From: SIG435 sp045530725
GTDB taxonomy: Bacteria > Bacillota > Clostridia > UMGS1810
Direction of reading: 5' to 3'
Length of the DNA: 64,000 nt
NCBI GenBank assembly: GCA_045530725.1
Contig: JAZSCT010000045.1
Span: 1-64,000 of the forward strand
The position numbers and the translations under genes are program-made. The notes beneath the pieces are model-generated. The model was not told the DNA's origin, made no database searches, and saw only the letters and a program-made list of their open reading frames with translations. Below are positions 1-7,341 of this stretch, in pieces (position 1 is the stretch's first letter; every line of letters starts with the position of its first letter).

Positions 1-114
1 ACATATGCACACAAAGAAATTGCGATGCATTTCATGTGCTGGTTATCCGCAGATGTAACGCTAAATGTTATAGAGAAATATCTGGAGGTGGTTAGTGATG
101 AAGAAAGTAACTGA
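1..114 (+). CDS. C-terminal end of an unidentified protein, cut by the window edge
   Basis: Frame 1 is open from the first base and codes 37 residues before a TGA at 112-114. It ends in an acidic tail (EVVSDEESN). The reading frame overlaps the start of the recombinase gene by 17 bases, an arrangement typical of translationally coupled genes in mobile elements. Too little is visible to assign a family. It could be the end of an accessory protein or of another recombinase. The alternative, that the frame is open by chance, cannot be excluded at this length. Confidence 0.4.
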   Translation, partial: TYAHKEIAMHFMCWLSADVTLNVIEKYLEVVSDEESN

Positions 115-1648
115 GATACCTGCTACAATATTTCCAAAGGCGAAAAATACTAAAGCCAAACTTAATGTTGCAGCATATTGCAGAGTAAGTACAGAAAGCG
201 AAACGCAGGAAAACAGTCTTGAAACCCAGACAATGCATTATAAAAATGAAATAGAAAGGAATCCAAACTGGACATTGGTAGATGTGTTTGTCGATTTCGG
301 TGTAAGTGGCTTGAATGATACAAAGCGTACAGAATTCATGAGAATGATAGAAATGTGTGAGAAAGGTAAAATTGACTTAATTCTTACAAAATCAATTTCA
401 AGATTTGCACGAAATCAGCTTGATTGTTTAAGTTATATAAGAAAATTAAAAGTTAAAAATATTGGAATTAGGTTTGATAAAGAGGGGATTGATACACTTG
501 AACCATCAAGTGAAATTTTCCTGTCTTGGTTTAGTGCTTTTGCTCAGGCTGAAAGTGAATCGATTAGTATGAACATAACCAGAGGAAAGAGAATGGGGTA
601 CAAGGAAGGTAAATTTCAGTTTCCATTTTCGTTGTATGGATATAAAAGAGGGCAAAATGGACAACCTGAAATCATTCCTGAAAAAGCCGCAATAGTACGT
701 AAGATGTTCCATCTGTATCTTGAAGGCAATTCTTTAAATGACATACGAAAATGGCTTGAGGAAAATGAAATAGAATCTCCAATGGGAAATAATGAATGGA
801 CTGTCAATTCGGTAAGTGGAATTCTCAAAAATGAAAAGTATAAAGGTGATGCACTATTACAGAAAACATATACAGTTGATTACTTAACCGGGACGGTTGC
901 AAAGAATAGAGGAGAAGTCGCTCAATATTATGTTGAGAATAGTCATCAAGGTATTGTATCAAGAGGAATCTTTGATATGGTTCAGGATGAAATTAAACGA
1001 AGAAAAAATAGTTCAGTAGGTAAATCAAATTCACATTCATCTCAATATGCTTTAACCGGAATTGTATTTTGTGGAGAATGTGGTGCCAATTATAGGAGAG
1101 TTACTTGGTCGAGAGACGGCAAAAAGAAAATTGTTTGGAGATGTATAGAGCGACTTGAAAACGGAATACGAAATTGCAAGAATTCTCCTACAATTTATGA
1201 AGACAAATTAAAAGATGCAATTCTGTCCGGACTGTCTCAAATAGCGTTAGATATTTCTGATATAGCTGAAATGGTCAAGAGTGAAATCGGGGCTGTAATT
1301 CATAAGAATGACGAACAGAATGAATATACTATAAAATCAAAAATAAAGAAACTCCAAAAGGAAATTCAAGTGTTAAATCAAATTGTGAATGAAGCAGATG
1401 ATAACCAAGTATATCTTGATAAAATTAAAAAGTGCGAGAATGAGCTTGCAAGATTAAAATCAAAACTTATTGAATGCTCTAAATGTGAAATGAATGACAT
1501 TGAAGATTTTATAAATTGTAATGAAGTGAACATGCTTGATTATTTCGATGCAGTAGTAAGAAACACAGTTGAATCAGTTTTGATAATTTCGCAGAATAAA
1601 ATTAAAATCAAGTACGTAGGTGGAATTGAAATAACTAAATCTATTTAA
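98..1648 (+). CDS. Large serine recombinase (resolvase/invertase family)
   Basis: Site-specific DNA recombinase that cuts and rejoins DNA through a serine nucleophile. The N-terminal catalytic domain has the signature AAYCRVSTE near residues 25-33, where Ser31 is the expected nucleophile. A central recombinase domain (about 190-300) is followed by a zinc ribbon with CGECG near 327 and two more cysteines downstream. A coiled coil spans about 400-460, as in the large serine recombinases of integrative elements. The ATG at 98 is preferred over the GTG at 95 because it sits 6 bases after GGAGGTGG (84-91). Such genes usually lie at the edge of the element they move, so a boundary may lie close by on either side. 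The defence genes that follow may be cargo or a neighbouring insertion. Confidence 0.93.
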   Translation: MKKVTEIPATIFPKAKNTKAKLNVAAYCRVSTESETQENSLETQTMHYKNEIERNPNWTLVDVFVDFGVSGLNDTKRTEFMRMIEMCEKGKIDLILTKSISRFARNQLDCLSYIRKLKVKNIGIRFDKEGIDTLEPSSEIFLSWFSAFAQAESESISMNITRGKRMGYKEGKFQFPFSLYGYKRGQNGQPEIIPEKAAIVRKMFHLYLEGNSLNDIRKWLEENEIESPMGNNEWTVNSVSGILKNEKYKGDALLQKTYTVDYLTGTVAKNRGEVAQYYVENSHQGIVSRGIFDMVQDEIKRRKNSSVGKSNSHSSQYALTGIVFCGECGANYRRVTWSRDGKKKIVWRCIERLENGIRNCKNSPTIYEDKLKDAILSGLSQIALDISDIAEMVKSEIGAVIHKNDEQNEYTIKSKIKKLQKEIQVLNQIVNEADDNQVYLDKIKKCENELARLKSKLIECSKCEMNDIEDFINCNEVNMLDYFDAVVRNTVESVLIISQNKIKIKYVGGIEITKSI

Positions 1649-1702
1649 ACACTATGTTGCCGGATGCTAAAATATAGAAGGTATATTTCTCCTTATTGCC
1701 AA

Positions 1703-1731
1703 TTGCAATATTTGCCGAAATATGGTATAAT
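1703..1731 (+). promoter_or_regulatory. Promoter of the RNA-SLATT-RT module
   Basis: TTGCAA at 1703-1708 and TATAAT at 1726-1731 are separated by 17 bases, and TGG before the -10 forms an extended -10. Predicted transcription starts near 1738-1740, exactly at the left arm of the GGGGATC stem of the RNA candidate. This fit between promoter and RNA fold supports both calls. Confidence 0.72.
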
Positions 1732-1738
1732 AAAAAAA

Positions 1739-1860
1739 GGGGATCTATATCTGCTTATGGAGATATGATTTTCACTTAATGTGAAGATATGGCTAATCAA
1801 CGACATACGTTACATAGTGACTTAGCAATAGGTATTAATAATTGAACAAACGGGATCCCC
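1739..1860 (+). ncRNA. Structured non-coding RNA candidate of the reverse transcriptase module
   Basis: The segment between promoter and SLATT gene folds strongly. An outer stem pairs GGGGATC (1739-1745) with GATCCCC (1854-1860). Inside are ATATCT/AGATAT (1747-1752/1761-1766), TTCAC/GTGAA (1771-1775/1781-1785), GCTAA/TTAGC (1792-1796/1822-1826) and, nested in the last, AACG/CGTT (1799-1802/1808-1811). The 3' stretch 1827-1850 looks unpaired. Defence reverse transcriptases and retrons commonly use a neighbouring RNA as template, and position and closed fold fit that role. AGATATG occurs twice (1761-1767 and 1785-1791), so ATATCT can pair with either copy. The call is by structure and context; no Rfam family was recognised. 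A plain 5' leader is the alternative. Confidence 0.62.
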
Positions 1861-1883
1861 TATTTTACTATAAGGAGAAAAAT

Positions 1884-2426
1884 ATGAATATAGAAAATTT
1901 TAAAAATCAAGTATATACCACAAGAAAAGCAAGAATTAATGCATCAGAAAGACTTATGAAAAAAGAAGGTTTTATACAGGGTATAAACATTTATTATTCT
2001 TGCATTTTAATAGCTTTTTCTATATACGGGTTAAAAAACCAATCGTATATATTGTCACTGTTAAGCACTATTGCATCCATTTCACTAACTTTATCTTTGT
2101 TGTATGTTGGGGCACAAAAATATTCAGAAAGAGCAGCTGAACTGAAGAAAAATTACATACAGCTACAAGAGCTTTATTTTAAAATAGAAGGTATTACTGA
2201 AGAAACACCTGAACTTATAAAATATAGAGAAGAATACATTGAGTTATTGAACAATTCAGAGAATCATAGTGAGTTGGATTATTTAAAGGCGCAAATATCT
2301 TTGGAAAAAGCATCTGTAAAGAACACACTTAAGTATTACGCTGTTACTGTGTGGTATTGGTTTTTAAAGATGCTTATGATAGTTGTTCCTATTATTGTTA
2401 TTGTACTTACATTTGTGTTTTTATAA
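1884..2426 (+). CDS. SLATT-like two-transmembrane effector paired with a reverse transcriptase
   Basis: A 180-residue membrane protein. The N-terminal amphipathic segment (residues 1-30, TRKARINASERL) leads into two closely spaced membrane helices (about 36-50 and 55-77), followed by a helical cytoplasmic part rich in E and K, and a C-terminal membrane helix (about 157-180). This order matches SLATT-domain proteins, predicted pore-forming effectors of nucleotide- or RT-based defence, of which one subfamily is associated with reverse transcriptases. An upstream in-frame TTG exists at 1842, but the ATG at 1884 has AAGGAG at 1872-1877 and leaves the RNA candidate intact. It lies 14 bases before the RT gene. 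The role as a membrane-attacking effector is inferred from the family. Confidence 0.75.
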   Translation: MNIENFKNQVYTTRKARINASERLMKKEGFIQGINIYYSCILIAFSIYGLKNQSYILSLLSTIASISLTLSLLYVGAQKYSERAAELKKNYIQLQELYFKIEGITEETPELIKYREEYIELLNNSENHSELDYLKAQISLEKASVKNTLKYYAVTVWYWFLKMLMIVVPIIVIVLTFVFL

Positions 2427-2440
2427 GTGAGGATTAATAA

Positions 2441-3769
2441 ATGCAGGCATACAAGGTTTTTAAAAAAGCATATTCTGTTGCTAATCTTATAAAGCACTAT
2501 GAGGAAAAAATATACAATAATTGTTCTGCGGGATTAGATAAGGTTAGCCCTTCAAAATTTGAAGAAGATAAAGAAAATATAATAAAAAAGGCTTCCGAAA
2601 AAGTCTTATCTGGGACATACAAATTTACAAGATATAAAAAAATGTTGATTCTAAAAGGCGAGAAGAAACATCCCCGAGTAATATGTTTGCCTACAGTGCG
2701 TGACAAATTGGTTTTGAGTTCGTTAAATGAAATGTTAACCAAACTTTTTGGTGATGCGGTAATAACTTCTCTGCCACAGGTAATTATCAATCATATTTTC
2801 AATGATTTAAGACTTGAAAAATACGATAGTTTTATTAAAATTGACATTAAAACATTTTATGCATCAATTAAACATGATGTTTTAAGAAAAAAATTAAGAA
2901 ATAAAATTAGAAAACCAGAAATAATAAGCTTAATAGAAGGAGCCGTAAAGACCCCATCAATAGAAACTCCTGTAAAAACAAGAGAAAAGGTAGAGTTTAG
3001 AAAAGTCGGTATTCCGGAAGGAATTTCCATATCAAATATATTAGCAAATATATATTTAAAAGATATAGACAATAAATACGCAAAATCTGAGAAATTTTCA
3101 TATCATCGTTATGTGGACGATATCTTAATTTTATGTGATAACAACGATCTTGAAACAATAAAAAAAGAATTGCTCGATGATTTAGAACAACTAAAATTAG
3201 AAACAAATGAAAAAGAAGAATCAGGAGTGATTGAAAAGGGATTTGAATATCTTGGGTATAGGTTTGATTCAAAAAATATTTCTGTCAGAGAATCTAGCAT
3301 ACTAAAGTATGAGAGTTCATTAGAACAAGTTTTTTCGTCATACAAGCATGCTGACAATCCAAGTATTGAACTATTTGAGTGGAAGTTGAATTTAAAAGTA
3401 ACCGGATGTATCATCAATGGGAAAAAGTATGGCTGGTTGTATTATTTTTCTCAGATAGATGATATGAATTTAATTACACATCTTGATCTTTTAATTAAAC
3501 GACTGTTTGATAGATTTAATATTGAAAAGTCGAAATTAAATATAAAGAGATTCAAGCGTACTTTTTATGAAATTAGATATAGATTACATTCATCTAACTA
3601 TATTCCAAATTTTGATATGTATTCAATTGATGATATGAAGAAAGTTCTTGAAGGAATTTATAAAAAAGATCTTGAGAAATTGAACGAGGAACAGATTATT
3701 ATTTTATTTAAAAAAATAATTAGTAAAGAAACTAAAGAGTTAGAGAAAGATGTTCAGTTTTTCTCTTAA
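2441..3769 (+). CDS. Reverse transcriptase of the defence (DRT / unknown-group) type
   Basis: RNA-directed DNA polymerase, 442 residues. Visible motifs are motif A with catalytic Asp (FIKIDIKTFY, 131-140), motif B (VGIPEGISISN, 189-199), the YVDD box (224-227) and FEYLGYRF (268-275). A following VTGCIINGKKYGW (320-332) resembles the ITGC..GW block of stand-alone defence RTs. There is no intron maturase or HNH endonuclease domain, and the retron NAxxH motif was not found. GTGAGG at 2427-2432 serves as ribosome site. Coupling to the SLATT-like gene and a structured upstream RNA points to an abortive anti-phage system that makes a cDNA. I recall SLATT-plus-RT systems among described DRT types (type 10), but I cannot confirm the subtype. 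Confidence 0.85.
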   Translation: MQAYKVFKKAYSVANLIKHYEEKIYNNCSAGLDKVSPSKFEEDKENIIKKASEKVLSGTYKFTRYKKMLILKGEKKHPRVICLPTVRDKLVLSSLNEMLTKLFGDAVITSLPQVIINHIFNDLRLEKYDSFIKIDIKTFYASIKHDVLRKKLRNKIRKPEIISLIEGAVKTPSIETPVKTREKVEFRKVGIPEGISISNILANIYLKDIDNKYAKSEKFSYHRYVDDILILCDNNDLETIKKELLDDLEQLKLETNEKEESGVIEKGFEYLGYRFDSKNISVRESSILKYESSLEQVFSSYKHADNPSIELFEWKLNLKVTGCIINGKKYGWLYYFSQIDDMNLITHLDLLIKRLFDRFNIEKSKLNIKRFKRTFYEIRYRLHSSNYIPNFDMYSIDDMKKVLEGIYKKDLEKLNEEQIIILFKKIISKETKELEKDVQFFS

Positions 3770-3788
3770 TAAAATAGGGAATGATTTT

Positions 3789-5093
3789 ATGAAATTATTA
3801 TTGATTGGGAATGGATTTGACTTAGCGCACGGATTACCCACTTCATATAAAGACTTTCTAGAGTTTTGCAAAATTGTTAAGTGGATTTATTCGCCTATCG
3901 AACACGATTTTTTAAGAGATTTTTCTCGAGAAGATCTTGATGGTTGGGATACTAATAGTGATATAAAGAAGAGTGTCTTAGACGCTTTCGAAAAGAGAAT
4001 TGTAAGAAAAAGAAATGACAATGAAAAAAATGTTGATTCTATCGAAACACCTAATAATGCCTTAAATGAATTGTATTTACACATAAAAGAAAATACTTGG
4101 CTAGAGTACTTTGAAGAAGAAAGCTTAAGGCTAGGTAATAATTGGATAGATTTTGAGAGTGAAATATCGAATGTCATTCAGGCCTTAGACTCAGGAAGGT
4201 ACCAAATGGAAAATGGTGGTTCAATAACAAATGTTGAAGGTGATTGCGATAGAAAAATCGTAAGTTTGTTAAAAGCGTCTAAAAAGAATTTAAAATCTAT
4301 CACAACTATTGAAGCATTGGATGATTTTATTGTGTTTTTAAATGGAGAACTTGAAAGATTAATACGTTCATTAGAAATTTATATTTCTGAATTTATTAAT
4401 AAGATAGATATTGCTAATATGTGCCAAGATATAGAAAATTTAAATATTGATAGCGTTCTATCTTTCAATTATTCAAACACTTATCAACGGGTATATGACA
4501 AAGAGAATAACTTACAGTATGATTATATACATGGTAAGGCCAATATTAGTAAAAGTGTGGAAACATGTGATATGGTGTTAGGAATTGATGAGTATTTAGA
4601 TGAGGAATGGAAAAATACCAGATTGGAATTCTTATCGTTTAAAAAATATTATCAAAGAATATATAAAACTACAGAAAATAAGTACTTGACCTGGATAGAT
4701 GAAATTAAAGACGATTATTTGGATTATCAAAAAAAGAAAGATGATGCATATGAGACAACAGTTCAATCTATAAAAGATGGTAGTATTGTGAATTTTCCTT
4801 TTCAAAAAACTACTTGCAGTGAATTATTAAATGTGGCGTGTAAAGAACATGAATTGTATATCTTTGGGCATTCTTTGGATGTTTCTGATCGAGATATATT
4901 AAAATTATTTATTTGCAATGATAATGTGCAAACAAAAATATTTTATTACCGTGAAAGCTCAGATGACAAAAAGGCCCTGGGAAAAATAATAAGAAATCTA
5001 ATTAAAATAATTGGGCAAGATGAACTTATAAGAAGAACTGGGGGATTACATAAGACAATTGAGTTTATACCTCAGTCCTTGAAAAAAGAATAA
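3789..5093 (+). CDS. abiH: AbiH-family abortive infection protein
   Basis: The N-terminus carries LLIGNGFDLAHGLPTSYKDF (3-22), the hallmark of AbiH-type phage abortive infection proteins. FNYSNTYQRVY and YIHGKAN in the middle and LYIFGHSLDVSDRDIL near the C-terminus are also typical. At 434 residues it is close to family size. The mechanism of AbiH is not settled; it aborts infection in lactococci. The ATG at 3789 follows AGGGA (3776-3780) at 8 bases. An upstream in-frame ATG at 3750 would overlap the RT gene and has no better site. It starts 19 bases after the RT stop, so it may be cotranscribed with the RT module or be a separate system stacked beside it. Confidence 0.85.
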   Translation: MKLLLIGNGFDLAHGLPTSYKDFLEFCKIVKWIYSPIEHDFLRDFSREDLDGWDTNSDIKKSVLDAFEKRIVRKRNDNEKNVDSIETPNNALNELYLHIKENTWLEYFEEESLRLGNNWIDFESEISNVIQALDSGRYQMENGGSITNVEGDCDRKIVSLLKASKKNLKSITTIEALDDFIVFLNGELERLIRSLEIYISEFINKIDIANMCQDIENLNIDSVLSFNYSNTYQRVYDKENNLQYDYIHGKANISKSVETCDMVLGIDEYLDEEWKNTRLEFLSFKKYYQRIYKTTENKYLTWIDEIKDDYLDYQKKKDDAYETTVQSIKDGSIVNFPFQKTTCSELLNVACKEHELYIFGHSLDVSDRDILKLFICNDNVQTKIFYYRESSDDKKALGKIIRNLIKIIGQDELIRRTGGLHKTIEFIPQSLKKE

Positions 5094-5189
5094 CCAGCTA
5101 TACTAAAATGAATATTTTTGACTCTAGCTTAACATAAATATTCTTTGAAAATTGATTGCATATAAGCCTTTCATCTCGCATTATGGATA

Positions 5190-5206
5190 TGTTGAAATAT
5201 GTCGAA
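5190..5206 (+). promoter_or_regulatory. Tandem TGTYGAA motif upstream of the TIR gene
   Basis: TGTTGAA (5190-5196) and TGTCGAA (5200-5206) lie exactly 10 bases apart, one helical turn, 28 bases before the TIR start. The second matches the Spo0A box core TGTCGAA. The same paired arrangement occurs before the YeiH gene. Whether Spo0A or another regulator binds here is unknown. Confidence 0.35.
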
Positions 5207-5233
5207 ATCAAAATTAAAATGGAGGATAAATTA

Positions 5234-6016
5234 ATGGCAAATAACATTTTCATTAGTTATAATCATAATGATAGTGCTTTGGTTGATATGATTGCTCGAA
5301 GATTAAATATAGAGTTTGGAAAAAATAATATATTTTATGATGCTTGGTCTATGCAACCAGGTGATAGTATTATTGGGAAGATGAATGAAGGGTTGGAAGA
5401 GTTTACAACTTTCTTTTTCTTTGTTTCACCAAATAGCCTTGATAGTAAGATGGTATCTTTAGAATGGCAAACTGCATTAAATCGTGCAATAAATAATGAT
5501 TTGAAATTTGTAGCCGTGAAAATAGCAGACTGTAAAATGCCTGCTATTTTATCAGATAAGCAGTATATTGATCTGTATGGTAATGGTCTTGATGATGCTA
5601 TTGAGAGAATGAAATGTATTGTTAAATCGGAGAACACTTACAAACCATTAGAAGATGTTCAGAACCTTAAAGCAATATTAATAAAAGAAGTAGACAATCG
5701 TTATTTAGTAAAAATAGAAGCTACTACATATGCAGAAAATGCTGCTACATTTGTTTTTGCGTGTGAAAATAAAATTGATGATTTTGCTTTAAGTTTAACA
5801 GGGGTATTTAGTTGTGGGGCTTGTGAAATGCAAACTAGTGAAGGTGTGGTTTTAAATGCAAGAACTTGCACCCCTATGCATATGACTTTACGACCAGGAT
5901 TTCCGTTAGAGTTTAATGTTGAAACGAAAACTTCTCTTATTAATCCAAGACTGTTTATTTTAAAAAATTCTGTTGATGGAAAATGCGATGAAATAGAAAT
6001 GGTTATAGATATTTAA
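5234..6016 (+). CDS. TIR-domain defence protein with an unidentified C-terminal domain
   Basis: Residues 1 to about 130 form a TIR domain: NIFISYNHND at the start, FYDAWSMQPGDSI in the middle, and FVSPNSLDSKMVSLEW, where Glu77 fits the catalytic glutamate of TIR NAD-degrading enzymes. The C-terminal part (about 135-260) is predicted to be mainly beta-strand, was not recognised, and probably senses or regulates. Bacterial TIR proteins usually deplete NAD or make a signal when phage is sensed. The ATG at 5234 follows GGAGG (5221-5225) at 8 bases; the longer frame from 5156 lacks a ribosome site. It stands beside AbiH and the RT module but has its own 140-base leader, suggesting separate transcription. 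Confidence 0.85.
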   Translation: MANNIFISYNHNDSALVDMIARRLNIEFGKNNIFYDAWSMQPGDSIIGKMNEGLEEFTTFFFFVSPNSLDSKMVSLEWQTALNRAINNDLKFVAVKIADCKMPAILSDKQYIDLYGNGLDDAIERMKCIVKSENTYKPLEDVQNLKAILIKEVDNRYLVKIEATTYAENAATFVFACENKIDDFALSLTGVFSCGACEMQTSEGVVLNARTCTPMHMTLRPGFPLEFNVETKTSLINPRLFILKNSVDGKCDEIEMVIDI

Positions 6017-6085
6017 TTTTTTATTCCTAACTTAACACGAAACCTTGACGGACAAGGTTTGCATCTAAACCTTATGTATCGCAAT
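6017..6085 (+). repeat. Leader repeat, copy A (upstream of the YeiH gene)
   Basis: A segment of about 69 bases that recurs at 7235-7302. It begins with TTTTTTATTCCTAAC (6017-6031) and ends with a block of 28 identical bases (6058-6085, core GCATCTAAACCTTATGTATC). The middle is diverged. A third, weaker relative lies at about 5128-5181 before the TIR gene. Function unknown; each copy precedes a gene start by about 30-130 bases. Confidence 0.7.
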
Positions 6086-6131
6086 TGCTAAAAAGTTTTG
6101 GCATCTAGATTATACAGTCTTTATAAAAGGA

Positions 6132-6148
6132 TGTCGAATAATGTCGAA
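6132..6148 (+). promoter_or_regulatory. Tandem TGTCGAA motif upstream of the YeiH gene
   Basis: Two perfect TGTCGAA heptamers (6132-6138 and 6142-6148) with a 10-base period stand 33 bases before the start codon. The core equals the consensus of Spo0A binding boxes. They lie downstream of any obvious promoter, so a repressor or roadblock role would be the simplest reading if they are bound. Confidence 0.35.
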
Positions 6149-6180
6149 AAATATAAAACTCTTTTACGGAGGTTATACAT

Positions 6181-7206
6181 ATGAATAACAGAATAAAAAA
6201 ACAAGGTATGTTTATCTTAGGTATTGCTATTTGTACAGCTGTAGCAATCCTATCTATTATGTTTGAGAAGCTGATTCCCGGTGAATTACTGGGTTCTTCC
6301 ATTATAGCATTGTTTATGGGAACAATAATTAATAGCTTTTTCCATCCGGATTGGATAAAGCCGGCACTCAAGTTTACCTCAAAGAGGATTTTAAAGATAG
6401 CCATAATATTGCTTGGTGCATCTCTTTCTGTCAGTACGATTATGTCTGTTGGCAAAATGACTTTTTTTGTAATGGTATTCACTTTTGCTATGTGTTTTGG
6501 CGGTGGCTATTTTATCCGCAAACTCTTTGGGCTTAACTGGAAACTGAGCAATCTCATTTCTGCAGGAACAGGAATATGCGGTGGTTCTGCTGTGGCAGCC
6601 ATTGCGCCTGTAATTGATGCCGACGACAAAGATATAGCTTTTGCATTATCTTCCACTTTTATCTTTGATATGGTTATGGTTGCCGTGTATCCGATTATGG
6701 GCAAACTTTTGGGAATGTCTGACATTGCCTATGGTATTTGGTCAGGAACATCTGTGAATGATACAGCCAGTGTGGTTGCTTCCGGATATGCTTTTTCTGA
6801 GGTGGCGGGAGATTTCGCAACAATGGTTAAGCTCACTCGCACTATTGCAATCATTCCTACTGTGTTAGTGTTTGCGTATATTGGTACCCGAATAAAACAA
6901 AAAGAGTTGCAAACGGTAAGTGAGGGCAAAAAGGTAAATATTTTGAAAATCATTCCGTGGTTCATTGGTGGCTTTTTGATTTTGGCGATTGCAAACAGTG
7001 TTGGATTTATTCCGGCAGAAATATCCGGCATTATGAAAGGTGCAAGTAAATTTTTGATGGTAACAGCACTTGCAGCTATTGGACTTGGAACAAGCATTAC
7101 TGACTTTAAGAAAGCAGGGCTCGCTCCTATGTACTATGGTATAACCATTGATACATTGGTAACATTGACTGCACTTGTGGTTATTTGGTGTATGGGACTG
7201 ATGTAA
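6181..7206 (+). CDS. YeiH-family putative sulfate exporter
   Basis: Integral membrane protein of 341 residues with about ten hydrophobic segments. It matches the conserved YeiH/UPF0324 family, annotated as putative sulfate exporters; recognisable blocks are GTGICGGSAVAAIAPVI (about 130-146) and WSGTSVNDTASVVASGYAFS (about 187-206). The true substrate is not established. The start follows GGAGG (6168-6172). It is flanked by the leader repeats at 6017 and 7235 and has no operon partner. A LysR gene often accompanies yeiH, but the one at 9.2 kb is separated by two genes. Confidence 0.87.
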   Translation: MNNRIKKQGMFILGIAICTAVAILSIMFEKLIPGELLGSSIIALFMGTIINSFFHPDWIKPALKFTSKRILKIAIILLGASLSVSTIMSVGKMTFFVMVFTFAMCFGGGYFIRKLFGLNWKLSNLISAGTGICGGSAVAAIAPVIDADDKDIAFALSSTFIFDMVMVAVYPIMGKLLGMSDIAYGIWSGTSVNDTASVVASGYAFSEVAGDFATMVKLTRTIAIIPTVLVFAYIGTRIKQKELQTVSEGKKVNILKIIPWFIGGFLILAIANSVGFIPAEISGIMKGASKFLMVTALAAIGLGTSITDFKKAGLAPMYYGITIDTLVTLTALVVIWCMGLM

Positions 7207-7234
7207 TAATTCAACGCACGGTTTTGTTAATATG

Positions 7235-7302
7235 TTTTTTATTCCTAACCTGGCAAGAGCTTGATGCTAAAAGATTTGCATCTAAACCTTATGTATCGCA
7301 AT
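7235..7302 (+). repeat. Leader repeat, copy B (upstream of the symporter pseudogene)
   Basis: Second copy of the 6017-6085 repeat. TTTTTTATTCCTAAC is at 7235-7249 and the 28-base identical block at 7275-7302. The two copies bracket the YeiH gene in direct orientation, 1.2 kb apart, so recombination between them would delete that gene. Confidence 0.7.
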
Positions 7303-7341
7303 CAATACTTTTATCTCAAATTAACAGAAAGAGGAAACTTT

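Noticed and set aside
1739..3769. A retron
   Set aside because: The RNA has inverted outer arms like a retron, but the RT shows no NAxxH motif, and the VTGC..GW block and SLATT partner fit stand-alone defence RTs better.
2441..3769. A group II intron-encoded protein
   Set aside because: No maturase X domain, no HNH endonuclease and no intron domain V structure were seen around the gene.
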